From NCBI RefSeq assembly GCF_014062315.1, contig NZ_JACGLT010000002.1:310001-374000 (forward strand): a stretch of DNA of 64,000 nt, written 5' to 3'. Made by a program: the position numbers and the translations under genes. This DNA is from Gelidibacter maritimus (GTDB lineage Bacteria > Bacteroidota > Bacteroidia > Flavobacteriales > Flavobacteriaceae). This document shows, in pieces, positions 53,953-62,778 of the stretch. The notes beneath the pieces are model-generated. The model searched no databases and had not been told where the DNA came from. It saw only the letters and a list, made by a program, of their open reading frames with translations. The number at the start of each line of letters is the position of its first letter. Within the stretch, counting starts at the first letter, position 1.

Positions 53953-55268
53953 GACAAACTAGTATTAGATTCAACTATTTTTCTATATTTTTCAAATTCG
54001 GCCGACTGCTCAATTCCTAATAAAGAAGGAACATCCCAGTTTCGTAATCCATCCCAAGCGAAAGATTTATAATAATCCAGTGGGTACTTATTTCCGTCTA
54101 ATTGTCTCAACGCAGATGCAATTGGATTTATATAATTCAAGGTCATATAGGGATGATCTAAATGGTGTGACGGAACGCCTGATTCTTGATAAAACTTATA
54201 TAATTGAAACATTCTCGCTCTGTTGTTAGAGTCCTCTCCTGTCGTATGTCTTTGAACATATCGAGCGATCTCAGCATGAATACCCTCATGTAAAATCATT
54301 GCTGCGTTTTCTAAGACACTTCCAGATAATTGTTCTATGGTAATAACAACATTACCCGTAAGACTTATTTCTTGAGAATTTGTACAACCTGCAGCGCCAC
54401 CAAGATTACATTTTCCATTTTTGAAGATTAAATTATATCTTGGATCATCAATAAATTTTCCTATTGTTTCTTGAAATAATTTACTATTAGATTTTTCTAA
54501 TTTTTCATATACACATTTAGCTTTCCCTGTTAAGTTATTTATAATTACAACCTCCTCCACGACACATTCATAGCCATTATCCACCATACCAGCAGGACAC
54601 TCCCACGCTTTGGTTCTGGGGTTATAGACTTTGCTCCCTCCGCAATCCCATACCTCTTTTTCATTGCCATCATTGTAACCGCTGTTGCCGCCCCCGCGAC
54701 TGCCATAGTCCCATTCCAATCCGGTATTTTGAATGGCACTAAGAGGCCCGTTGCTGCCGCCATAATAGATGTCCATTATGGGGAAATAGTTCGCGTTACC
54801 ACCTCCGGTGTTGGTGTCCCGATCGTTCGAAACAATAAGAATCTCGTCAAGCTCCTGGATGCATATAACACAATCTGTATTTGGTGTACATTCCCCATGG
54901 GTGGGGCAGGTAAGTTTAGCCATCCTATTGGCTGCGCCATCACTGGTTTCGACAAGTCTTGCCGTAAACTGTGCCACAGATACACCGCTACTTACCCGAT
55001 ACCCTTTCAAAAAATGACCCTCCATATCTGTGACCATGATCTCTCCAGAAAAAACTTCATTGGTAGCATCTTTTGAAGGATACAAGCTAAAGACCGCACT
55101 CTGTATCGCGCCATCTACCTTTAACAGCAGGATCCGGCTATAGTGTGCTTGGTAAACTGTGGTGGCCGGGGCAACCGTGAGCAGCTCGTTGCTGTTAGTA
55201 ATTTCCTCATGGAGAATGCCCTCCATCGAAAACCACATAACCTGGGGATGTCCCTCTGGAAAACACAT
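53943..55268 (-). CDS. toxin-like protein with C-terminal zincin domain (5' end frameshifted)
   Basis: A 441-codon frame. The N-terminal part (EEITNSNELLTVAPATT, SRILLLKVDGAIQSAVFSLY) belongs, from memory, to a flavobacterial lipoprotein family. A Cys/Gly-rich centre (CPTHGECTPNTDCVIC, DTNTGGGNANY) resembles the linkers before variable toxin domains. The C-terminal domain carries MILHEGIHAEIARYV, an HExxH zinc motif. The annotated ATG at 55268 is unlikely to be the true start: the signal peptide and about 45 residues lie upstream in other frames. Confidence 0.6.
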   Translation of the reverse strand: MCFPEGHPQVMWFSMEGILHEEITNSNELLTVAPATTVYQAHYSRILLLKVDGAIQSAVFSLYPSKDATNEVFSGEIMVTDMEGHFLKGYRVSSGVSVAQFTARLVETSDGAANRMAKLTCPTHGECTPNTDCVICIQELDEILIVSNDRDTNTGGGNANYFPIMDIYYGGSNGPLSAIQNTGLEWDYGSRGGGNSGYNDGNEKEVWDCGGSKVYNPRTKAWECPAGMVDNGYECVVEEVVIINNLTGKAKCVYEKLEKSNSKLFQETIGKFIDDPRYNLIFKNGKCNLGGAAGCTNSQEISLTGNVVITIEQLSGSVLENAAMILHEGIHAEIARYVQRHTTGEDSNNRARMFQLYKFYQESGVPSHHLDHPYMTLNYINPIASALRQLDGNKYPLDYYKSFAWDGLRNWDVPSLLGIEQSAEFEKYRKIVESNTSLSCD

Positions 55269-55405
55269 TTTTGGAACTTAAAAAATCGATGGCCTCATTG
55301 ACACCGACGGTTTCAAGGGAGGTCTGTTTTAAGTCTTCTAAAGGTCTTTCTTTTCACAATTGATCAAGAGAATAAAAAGAACGATAAATAAATAGTTTTT
55401 TTCAT
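55228..55405 (-). pseudogene. displaced 5' end of the toxin-like gene
   Basis: From ATG 55405 the minus strand reads MKKTIYLSFFLFS and stops. One base over, it continues as LLINCEKKDL and stops. One more base over, it reads EDLKQTSLETVGVNEAIDFL and so on into YVVFDGG, after which the 441-codon frame takes over (MEGILHEEI). Joined, these give a lipoprotein signal with Cys in LLINC and the missing N-terminal domain. Three shifts in 180 bases mean decay or poor sequence. Confidence 0.6.
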
Positions 55406-55849
55406 ATCAAATCTCATTACTTTGCTTACTGTCAATGGGTTAAGTTAATTTAAAGATTTGTGGATAAATGTTAATGATATGTTAAAAAACCAGTGTTTGT
55501 AGCTGTATTTATTACGGTTTTACCGTAAAATCCAATGTTAAGAAAGGTTGTGTGATGATGAAACAACGTGTGAAAATGTGTTTGATTTGATCTAAGTAGT
55601 TTGCTCAAACCATTATCCTCAATTTCTTGATAAAAATGGAGGGAAGTCGCTTTTTTATTCTGATCCTGATTGGAATGGAAGGCGTAATCCCCATATCCTA
55701 AGTCATTACCTATCCTTTCATCCCATAAAAAAAATGCGAACCAAATATTTAGTTCGCATTTTTAATTCTATCTGATTTGTTCGGTCACCCGTCATCCGTC
55801 AGAGAAGTTTCACCACTCCCCTCTAAAAGCGAAGCGCTCTCACCACTAA
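55406..55849. other. 444-bp intergenic region between toxin-like locus and S46 gene
   Basis: Holds the upstream region of the toxin-like gene, in which I find no TAnnTTTG element, and the terminator at 55727-55763. An imperfect dyad TTACGGTTTTACCGTAA lies at about 55513-55529. No ORF is convincing. Confidence 0.5.
55727..55763. terminator. terminator after the S46 peptidase, ATGCGAAC stem
   Basis: AAAAATGCGAAC and its complement, loop of 10 bases. On the minus strand a T run of eight follows. The arms match those at 52946-52985, so the toxin-like locus is bracketed by two like hairpins. Confidence 0.7.
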
Positions 55850-58012
55850 CTACGACTTCCCACCAACAATCGTCAATTCATCAACAATATGTTTGGCATT
55901 TGAATATTTGTCGATCAACCAAAGAACATATCTGATATCGACATTAATCGTTCGTTGTAAATCCGCATCAAAAATCACATCACCTGCCATTGCTTCAATG
56001 TTTCCATCAAAAGCCAAACCAATCAATTCACCTTTTCCATTGATTACAGGAGATCCTGAGTTTCCACCGGTAATATCATTGTCTGATAAAAAGTTAACTG
56101 AAAGTTCACCTTTCTCATTAGCATAACGTCCATAATCTTTTTTGGCATAAGCATCCAACATGGGTTGTTGCAAGTCAAATTCATCATCATTTGGAACATA
56201 TTTAGCAACCATCCCTTTTAAGGTCGTGTAGTTGTTAAACTCAGCATCATTCTGCTCACCTTCCTTTCGAGGTAAGGCTCTCACTTTTCCGTAACTTAAA
56301 CGCAAGGTTGAGTTGGCATCAGGATATTGAATGTTGCTCAATCCAGATTCACGTAATCCAGCCACTAACTTTCTAAAAGCCGCTTGAAAATCGTTTTCTG
56401 GCTGCACTAAGTGCTCAGGTTGTTCTCTGTATTTTGTCAATAACTGACCAGATAATTTATACAATTGATCGTTTTCTAACTTTGAAACATCAGGGTTTTG
56501 TAAAAATGCCTCCACGCTTTCTTTTGAATTAAAAATACTTGCATCAAAAGCAGCATCTACAAAAGCGGTAAAGTTGTTGTTGTTTTTATCACCAACTTCT
56601 TTGACCAATTCAGGAAGTGGGTAATTCGCTTTAGACGCATATAAACCTAATTGCTTGGCAAGAAGCTCTTTTTCCAAAGGCAAATGATAATCTTTATAAG
56701 AGCTTTCTATAAACGACTGAAGTCTTGGAAGCATGTTCTCACGCGCAGCTTCATTTGCCGAAGCATATTGTTCTAAAGCGCCACCAATTCTGTATGGTAA
56801 CACAGCAAACTTGCTACCACGTAAAATTCCGGTTAAGTAGTTGTCGTGCTGTGCTTTTTGATTGGTCAATTTGTAATAGGCGTTGATATCTGAAATCACA
56901 TTGCCATATTGAGCCTTATTGTTCTTTTTGTTGGCCCATTTATCAAAAGCGTCCTCAACTTTCGTTTTTGTAGCTACTGTATTATGATCAGTTAAAGCTT
57001 CAATCATACCACCACGGTTTTTCCAATAGTTGGCAATACTTGCATAAGAAGAGGCATACATCAAGTTGATAGCTTCATCATTATCCATATATTTTTTCAT
57101 GACATCCATGCTTGTTTTTGAGCCTTCAACCCAAGCAGGATAAGCAAATTTTACATTTTGTTCAACTCCTTGTGCTGGCATCCAACGGTTGGTTCTTCCT
57201 GGATAGCCCAAGATCATAGCAAAATCGTCCTCCTTAACGCCATCAATACTTACCGGAAGATGGTATTTAGATTTTAAAGGCACGTTAGCAGTAGAATATT
57301 CTGCCGGATTTCCGTCTTGATCAGCATAGACTCTGAACAATGCAAAATCGCCGGTATGTCTTGGCCATTCCCAGTTGTCAGTATCACCACCGTATTTTCC
57401 AACACTTTCTGGAGGTGTTCCTACCAAACGTACATCAGTGTAATCTTCATAAACAAAATAGTAGAACTCGTTACCTTGGTAGAAGGAGCGAACAGAAACG
57501 GTGTACTTACCGCCCTCGTTATTTTCTTTTTCAATTTTAGCAACCTCTTTATTGATGGCAGCTTCGCGTTCTTTTTCAGACATCGTCTCATTGACTTGCG
57601 ATAAGATACGCTTTGAAACATCATCCATTCTAACAAAGAATCTAACGTATAAGCTTTCTGGCTTTAATTCAGCGTCAAGTGATTTTGCCCAATAGCCATC
57701 CTTAAGATGATTTCGGTCTGCAGAGGATAACTCTGCAATCGCATTGTAACCACAGTGATGGTTGGTCAACACCAAACCGCTATCTGAAACAATACTGGCA
57801 GTACACCCACCATTAAATTGTACGATGGCGTCTTTTAAACTTCTATTGTTGATGCTGTATATTTCTTCAGCAGTCAATTGAAGCCCCATTTTTTGCATAT
57901 CTCTTTGGTTGAGACGTTCAATATGCATTAAAAACCACATGCCTTCATCTGCTTTCAGGGCGGATGAAAAGGTCATCATAAAAATGGTGAGGGAGAGCAA
58001 TATTTTTTTCAT
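55850..58012 (-). CDS. S46 family dipeptidyl-peptidase (DPP7-like)
   Basis: A 720-aa periplasmic serine peptidase that releases dipeptides from peptide N-termini. A signal peptide of about 21 residues precedes DEGMWF. The triad is His in VLTNHHCGYN (85-86), Asp in TGDFALFRVY, and Ser near 652 in GGNSGSPVING. The specificity segment reads GLAFDGNIEAM, with Gly where the acidic-specific DPP11 has Arg, so a hydrophobic preference like DPP7 is inferred. Confidence 0.93.
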   Translation of the reverse strand: MKKILLSLTIFMMTFSSALKADEGMWFLMHIERLNQRDMQKMGLQLTAEEIYSINNRSLKDAIVQFNGGCTASIVSDSGLVLTNHHCGYNAIAELSSADRNHLKDGYWAKSLDAELKPESLYVRFFVRMDDVSKRILSQVNETMSEKEREAAINKEVAKIEKENNEGGKYTVSVRSFYQGNEFYYFVYEDYTDVRLVGTPPESVGKYGGDTDNWEWPRHTGDFALFRVYADQDGNPAEYSTANVPLKSKYHLPVSIDGVKEDDFAMILGYPGRTNRWMPAQGVEQNVKFAYPAWVEGSKTSMDVMKKYMDNDEAINLMYASSYASIANYWKNRGGMIEALTDHNTVATKTKVEDAFDKWANKKNNKAQYGNVISDINAYYKLTNQKAQHDNYLTGILRGSKFAVLPYRIGGALEQYASANEAARENMLPRLQSFIESSYKDYHLPLEKELLAKQLGLYASKANYPLPELVKEVGDKNNNNFTAFVDAAFDASIFNSKESVEAFLQNPDVSKLENDQLYKLSGQLLTKYREQPEHLVQPENDFQAAFRKLVAGLRESGLSNIQYPDANSTLRLSYGKVRALPRKEGEQNDAEFNNYTTLKGMVAKYVPNDDEFDLQQPMLDAYAKKDYGRYANEKGELSVNFLSDNDITGGNSGSPVINGKGELIGLAFDGNIEAMAGDVIFDADLQRTINVDIRYVLWLIDKYSNAKHIVDELTIVGGKS

Positions 58013-58035
58013 GTTCTTAAATTATTTGTGAGTGC

Positions 58036-58043
58036 CAAAAATA
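58036..58043 (-). promoter_or_regulatory. candidate -7 element for the S46 gene
   Basis: TATTTTTG on the minus strand, 24 bases upstream of the ATG. The match to TAnnTTTG is exact. No upstream TTG is seen. Confidence 0.4.
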
Positions 58044-58248
58044 TTGAATTTTTACATGGTTTAATGATTTAAAAACTGTTAAAACCTTGTTATTTTTTAT
58101 GATAAGAAAGAGGCTGTCAAAAATATATACCTTTAATAATGAGCAATTAAGATAAATTTCTACATTCTGTAGCCATCAAATAGCTGGTTTTGATTGTAAC
58201 TTTATACGCTCGTCCAATTCGACAGCAACCATCAATAAATTATTAAAA

Positions 58249-59322
58249 ATGGACCCAAATCCTACCTTAAAAGGTCGAGGTGCACAAATTAACGTGCCCA
58301 ATCGATTCTTTGAATTGAGTCACGACATACGTGATGATTTTCTTGAGTATTGCGCCAAGGAAGGTGAAAGCGCCGATAAAAACAAGACACTCTTCCTCGA
58401 TGTTTTCCCAAAAACAATTGTCAATAAAGTTAAAAGCCCTGATGTGGGCATGGGCTATTCCATGAACATGTATCAAGGTTGTGAGCACGGATGCATCTAC
58501 TGTTATGCGCGAAACACCCACGAATTTTGGGGCTATAGCGCTGGCTTGGATTTTGAACGGCGGATTTTGGTGAAAAAAGAAGCGCCACTATTGTTGGAAA
58601 AATTCATCAAAAGAAAAAGTTGGGAGGCCCATCCTATCGTCATGTCTGGAAACACCGATTGTTATCAGCCTGCGGAAAAGCAATATGAAATCACTCGGAG
58701 ATGTTTGGAAGTCTTCTTAAAATACAAACATCCGGTTGGTATTATTACTAAAAATGCCTTGATCCTTCGCGATTTGGATCTACTAAAAGAACTGGCCAAA
58801 GATAATTTGATAACCGTAAATATATCCGTCACCTCGCTTTCTGAAGACACGCGACGCGTTTTGGAACCCAGGACGGCGACCATCAAAAAACGATTGGAAA
58901 CGGTAAAGGTCTTATCAGAACATGGTATTCCCGTCAACGTCATGATGGCACCCATAATCCCTTCTATTAACAGTCACGAGGTCTTGGCACTGGCAAAGAA
59001 AGTCTCAGAATTGGGTGCTTTGAGTATGGGTCATACCATTGTGAGATTGAACGGTGCTATTGGTGAAATTTTCACAGATTGGATTAAAAAAACCATGCCC
59101 GATCGCGCCGATAAAGTGCTCAACCAAATTGAAAGTTGCCACGGTGGGAGTTTAAATGATTCCAGAATTGGAACTCGTATGCGTGGTGAAGGTGAGATTG
59201 CCAAGCAAATCAACGACATGGTCAAACTGGCCAAGCTCAAATATTTTAAGAATAAATCAATGCCAAAACTGAATACGTCGCTCCACGAACAGTATAAAGA
59301 TGGACAGCTCAAGTTATTTTAA
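58249..59322 (+). CDS. PA0069 family radical SAM protein
   Basis: A 357-aa radical SAM enzyme. The cluster motif is CEHGCIYCYARNT (CxxxCxxC). KGRGAQINVPNRF at the N-terminus and VMSGNTDCYQPAEKQY are hallmarks of the PA0069/Rv2578c group, related to spore photoproduct lyase. The reaction is unknown. It is divergent from the S46 gene. A TATATTTG at 59327-59334, just past its stop, could serve the TraB gene. Confidence 0.9.
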   Translation: MDPNPTLKGRGAQINVPNRFFELSHDIRDDFLEYCAKEGESADKNKTLFLDVFPKTIVNKVKSPDVGMGYSMNMYQGCEHGCIYCYARNTHEFWGYSAGLDFERRILVKKEAPLLLEKFIKRKSWEAHPIVMSGNTDCYQPAEKQYEITRRCLEVFLKYKHPVGIITKNALILRDLDLLKELAKDNLITVNISVTSLSEDTRRVLEPRTATIKKRLETVKVLSEHGIPVNVMMAPIIPSINSHEVLALAKKVSELGALSMGHTIVRLNGAIGEIFTDWIKKTMPDRADKVLNQIESCHGGSLNDSRIGTRMRGEGEIAKQINDMVKLAKLKYFKNKSMPKLNTSLHEQYKDGQLKLF

Positions 59323-59404
59323 TCCTTATATTTGGCGACACTTATCAGATTTATGAGGATTATTATTATCCGCTTATTTAGTTTTTGAATTTTAGAACGC
59401 TTCC

Positions 59405-60280
59405 ATGCCAATTATGAACAGACTTGTAAAAAGTATCCTAACCACCCTTTTGAGTTTCTTGTCGGTAACAATGATTTCTCAAGAAAACGATAATACAAAC
59501 CTTTGGAAAATTGAAGGTGATGAGATCAAAACTTCTTATCTTTTTGGCACCATGCACCTTATTCCGCAAAAAGACTTTGTGTTGAAGGACAAAGTAAAAA
59601 GAGCTTTTGATTCTTCTGCGCTCGTGGTACTGGAATTAGATATGTCGGATCCTGGTTTTATGCAAGATATGATGGCTCATGCATATTTAGAAGAAGGAAC
59701 GGAATTGAAATCGTTTATGGATGACAATGAGTATGAGTTATTGGATAATTTCTTAAAGGACAAAACCGGAATTGGTATGCAGATGTATAATACCATGAAA
59801 CCTTTCATGCTCATGTCTGTTATTTTAATGGGATCAGTGGATGAGCCTTTGGCAAGTTTTGAAGTGACCTTGATGCAAATGGCAAAGGAGTCGGATAAAC
59901 AAATTAAGGGTTTAGAAACGATAGCAACTCAAGTTGGTGTTTTTGATGCAACTCCTTATGAAAGGCAATTGGACGATCTGCTTGACATGATTAAAAACTT
60001 AGATGAGAGCACAGCATTATTCAACACCATGGCTCAACTCTACATTTCCGAGGATATAGACGCCTTATACGATTATATGGATGACTATATGAATGGCGAT
60101 ATGGAAATGATGGCGCGCTTTTTAGATGACAGAAATAACAATTGGATTCCGGAAATTACAAAATTATCTAAAGAGGCCTCTACATTTTATGGCGTTGGAG
60201 CCGCGCATCTGGCAGGCGATCAGGGCCTCATCAAGTTGTTGAGAAAAGCGGGTTACACAGTGACGCCAGTGATGGATTAA
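59405..60280 (+). CDS. TraB/GumN family protein
   Basis: A 291-aa protein with a signal peptide (about 1-25, LTTLLSFLSVTMISQE) and the family's two His motifs: YLFGTMHLIPQ (GxxH) at the start and FYGVGAAHLAGDQGLIKLLRKAGY near the end. The Tiki-like fold has been proposed to be a metalloprotease. The middle is Met- and Asp-rich. ATG 59414 is an alternative start. Confidence 0.9.
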   Translation: MPIMNRLVKSILTTLLSFLSVTMISQENDNTNLWKIEGDEIKTSYLFGTMHLIPQKDFVLKDKVKRAFDSSALVVLELDMSDPGFMQDMMAHAYLEEGTELKSFMDDNEYELLDNFLKDKTGIGMQMYNTMKPFMLMSVILMGSVDEPLASFEVTLMQMAKESDKQIKGLETIATQVGVFDATPYERQLDDLLDMIKNLDESTALFNTMAQLYISEDIDALYDYMDDYMNGDMEMMARFLDDRNNNWIPEITKLSKEASTFYGVGAAHLAGDQGLIKLLRKAGYTVTPVMD

Positions 60281-60317
60281 GATTAAATAATAACAACTTA
60301 TAAATTAGTTATTTATC

Positions 60318-60357
60318 AGACCTAACAGTCCCGATAGCTATCGGGACTGTTAGGTCT
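60318..60357. repeat. perfect 40-bp palindrome, terminator-like
   Basis: AGACCTAACAGTCCCGATAG followed directly by its exact complement, then TTTTATTTTT. The core AGACCT(A/G)ACAG matches the RAYT-associated palindromes. It lies between two convergent genes and can act as a bidirectional terminator. Confidence 0.7.
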
Positions 60358-60358
60358 T

Positions 60359-61015
60359 TTATTTTTCGCCATCCCACTCCGCATAAAATTGCTCAAGAAA
60401 TTGCACCATAAATTGGTGCCGCTCTAAGGCAATTTCACGCCCTGTTTTGGTGTTCATCATGTCTTTTAACAACAATAACTTTTCATAAAAATGATTGAGC
60501 GTTGGTGTACTGGAAGCTTTATATTCTTCTTTGGACATGTTTAAGTTTGGAAGTATTGACGGATCGTAAAGGGTTCTGTTTTTAAAGCCACCATAATTGA
60601 ACGTTCGTGCAATCCCGATGGCACCTAAGGCATCCAATCGGTCGGCATCTTGGACGACATCAAGTTCTGGAGAATGGAATTTTTGAAGTTCATTGCCACC
60701 ACCAAAGGAGATGTTTTTAATGATATTGATAACGTGTTTGATAACTGCAGCATCCACACCAATATTCGATAAAAGCTCACCTGCCACTTTCGGACCTATG
60801 GTTTCATCGCCATCATGGAATTTACTATCGGCAATATCATGAAGCAGCGCTCCGAGCTGAACCACAAAAAGATCAACGTCTTCATTTTGAGCAATCAATT
60901 GCGCATTTTTATAAACACGCTCAATATGGAACCAGTCGTGGCCACCTTCGGCACTCTTTAATTGTTCTTTTACGAAAGTGATGGTTTGTGAGATTTGATT
61001 TTCTTTGATGCTCAT
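60359..61015 (-). CDS. HD domain phosphohydrolase
   Basis: A 218-aa soluble hydrolase from ATG 61015 (MSIKENQISQ). The HD metal site is HDWFHIERVYKNA, ALLHDIADSKFHDGDE and VQDADRLDALGAIG, the pattern of YpgQ/YedJ-like nucleotide or pyrophosphate hydrolases. The open frame continues upstream to 61057 but there it crosses the 61021 repeat element, so that part is not coding. Confidence 0.88.
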   Translation of the reverse strand: MSIKENQISQTITFVKEQLKSAEGGHDWFHIERVYKNAQLIAQNEDVDLFVVQLGALLHDIADSKFHDGDETIGPKVAGELLSNIGVDAAVIKHVINIIKNISFGGGNELQKFHSPELDVVQDADRLDALGAIGIARTFNYGGFKNRTLYDPSILPNLNMSKEEYKASSTPTLNHFYEKLLLLKDMMNTKTGREIALERHQFMVQFLEQFYAEWDGEK

Positions 61016-61020
61016 AATAA

Positions 61021-61168
61021 TAGAACGCTGATGACGCGGATTTTTTATGATTTTCATTGATGAAAGTTTGATATAATAATAGGATTATATATTTATCGTC
61101 TAAAATTTAAATGAACCTCTTGTTAAAATCAGTGTAAATCTGCTTTTATCAGTGACAACTGCGTTCTA
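61021..61168. repeat. inverted-repeat element beside the GxxExxY gene
   Basis: Left arm from TAGAACGCTGATGACGCGGA to about 61062 and right arm at 61125-61168 ending ACTGCGTTCTA, imperfect complements with a 62-base centre. It matches the element at 52789 in arm sequence. It lies between the HD gene and the 3' end of the GxxExxY gene. Confidence 0.65.
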
Positions 61169-61186
61169 ATTTAAAAATCTAAAGTC

Positions 61187-61564
61187 TTATTGATTAGAAT
61201 AAATCTTTCTTTTTATTTGAGGTTTTTTTCCGAAGTTAAGTAAGTGACCTACTCCAATATCGGTTGCTTTGTGGTAATTGATGAGTTGAAATTCGTGCTC
61301 TTCACAAAGTGTTTCAGCTGCTTTTATTTCTATAATCACAGATTCAGATACTATGAGGTCGGCGTAGTATTTGCCAACTTGTTGTTCCTTGTAGTAAACA
61401 CTAATTGGTTTTTGATGTTCTACAAAAAGACCTGAATTTTTCAGTTCGATGAACATAGATTTTTCATATACTTTTTCCAAAAAACCGTAGCCTAATTGAT
61501 TATAGACATTGTAAAAGCACTTAATAATTAAGTCTGTGGTTTCTGAATTCTTATAGTTTTCCAT
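61187..61564 (-). CDS. GxxExxY protein
   Basis: A 125-aa protein of the GxxExxY family: LGYGFLEKVYE contains the name motif (27-33), and YYADLIVSESVIIEIKA gives the D-x(n)-ExK pattern of a PD-(D/E)XK nuclease-like fold. LINYHKATDIGVGHLLNFGKK is the usual C-terminal segment. The biochemical role is unknown. It is bracketed by copies of the AACGC-GGAT-CAGTG repeat, and the 5' relic of a second copy lies just upstream. Confidence 0.88.
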   Translation of the reverse strand: MENYKNSETTDLIIKCFYNVYNQLGYGFLEKVYEKSMFIELKNSGLFVEHQKPISVYYKEQQVGKYYADLIVSESVIIEIKAAETLCEEHEFQLINYHKATDIGVGHLLNFGKKPQIKRKIYSNQ

Positions 61565-61591
61565 GAATCAAACGTGCTAAGTAAAATAAAT

Positions 61592-61614
61592 AAAAATCAG
61601 CGTTATCAGTGTTC
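61592..61614. repeat. single arm of the repeat element
   Basis: AAAAATCAGCGTTATCAGTG and TTCC, matching the right arm of the 52789 element, directly upstream of the GxxExxY start. Confidence 0.5.
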
Positions 61615-61642
61615 CAACTTATTTCAAGCTCGAGGATTCCAT

Positions 61643-61705
61643 CTACTCAAAATGATAAGAGTTGATAATTAAGTCTGTGGCTTCAAAATGCTGATGGTTT
61701 TCCAT
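61643..61705 (-). pseudogene. 5' relic of a second GxxExxY gene
   Basis: From ATG 61705 the minus strand reads MENHQHFEATDLIIN and leaves the family at once, stopping after 20 codons. The complete gene begins MENYKNSETTDLIIK. The similarity also runs through the DNA ahead of both start codons (AAACGTG and the repeat arm), so gene and leader were duplicated together and one copy was deleted. Confidence 0.65.
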
Positions 61706-61730
61706 AAATCAAACGTGCCATTTAAAACAC

Positions 61731-61776
61731 ATAGAAATCAGTGAATATCAGCTCAATCAGCATTATCCGTGTTCTA
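61731..61776. repeat. single arm of the repeat element
   Basis: GAAATCAGTGAATATCAGCT to CCGTGTTCTAT, a variant of the right arm of the 52789 element. It ends at the stop of the desaturase gene. Confidence 0.55.
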
Positions 61777-61777
61777 T

Positions 61778-62767
61778 CTATTTTAACCTCGCCGGCTCAA
61801 CCCATTTAAACTGATAAGAGTTTTCTGGAATTTTCATTCGATCAGCCAAACGTTTCATTCGGTCGGGAAGTTTCATGAGATAGTCTCTTGCCTTTTCAGC
61901 ATCGTCAGAAAGATTCTTGATATTTCCTATTTCCCAACGGTTGATCAGTTTTTCTAGAATGTCCACATAATCAGCCGATGTATAGACGCCAATCCGCTGT
62001 GCCGTATTTGAAAATTCTTCAAATGCAGTACCAATCTGATCTCCGGATTCTCTTAGGAAATGCGCAGGCATGGTAATTTTTTGCTTCATCATGGTTTGAA
62101 ACGCAATCATCATTTGGTTAGGATCTACCGCAAAAATACGCTCCACAAATTCAGAATAAGCATGGTGATGACGCATCTCATCACCAGCAATAATATTACA
62201 CATTTTCGCAAGTGACCTGTTGCCTTTTTCTTTGGCAATTTTCCCAACACGATTATGGGAAACATAAGTGGCCAGTTCTTGAAAGCTGGTATAAACAAAA
62301 TTCTTATAAGGATCTCTATCCGTACCTATGTCAAATCCGTCGGCAATTAAATGTTGGGTCGTTTTTTCGATTTCTCTCATATTGACGCGACCAGACAGAT
62401 AGAGGTATTTATTGAGCACATCACCATGCCTGTTTTCTTCGGCAGTCCAATGGCGTACCCATTTTCCCCATGAATTCCGTCCTACCTGATCCACGCCTTC
62501 TACATCCATCAGCCAGGATTCGTAAGTTGGCAAGGCTTCTTCCGTGATCATATCGCCAACTAAAACCACCCAAAAATCATAGGGTAAGTCTTTGGATAAT
62601 TCTCGTATCTCCCGAACCTCATCATAAAACGACTCGCTTTCTGAGTCCGGTAAGAAATCAGTAGGTTGCCAAATTTTATCTATCGGAATTAAATATTTTT
62701 CTATTAGTGATTCGACGTCTTTTTCCAAGTGTTCCATCACTTCCAATCGCACATTTTTTAAAGACAT
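61778..62767 (-). CDS. acyl-ACP desaturase
   Basis: A 329-aa soluble ferritin-like diiron enzyme that puts a double bond into acyl-ACP. The di-iron motifs are WTAEENRHGD (E-E-x-x-H) and IAGDEMRHHHAYSEF (D-E-x-R-H). The start MSLKNVRLEVMEHLEKD resembles plant stearoyl-ACP desaturases. It lies 11 bases after plsC on the same strand, so unsaturated chain formation and phospholipid acylation are linked. Confidence 0.93.
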   Translation of the reverse strand: MSLKNVRLEVMEHLEKDVESLIEKYLIPIDKIWQPTDFLPDSESESFYDEVREIRELSKDLPYDFWVVLVGDMITEEALPTYESWLMDVEGVDQVGRNSWGKWVRHWTAEENRHGDVLNKYLYLSGRVNMREIEKTTQHLIADGFDIGTDRDPYKNFVYTSFQELATYVSHNRVGKIAKEKGNRSLAKMCNIIAGDEMRHHHAYSEFVERIFAVDPNQMMIAFQTMMKQKITMPAHFLRESGDQIGTAFEEFSNTAQRIGVYTSADYVDILEKLINRWEIGNIKNLSDDAEKARDYLMKLPDRMKRLADRMKIPENSYQFKWVEPARLK

Positions 62768-62778
62768 AATCTTATAAT

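Noticed and set aside
61015-61057. Extended N-terminus of the HD hydrolase
   Set aside because: The extension translates the arm of an inverted-repeat element; MSIKENQ at 61015 is the likely start.
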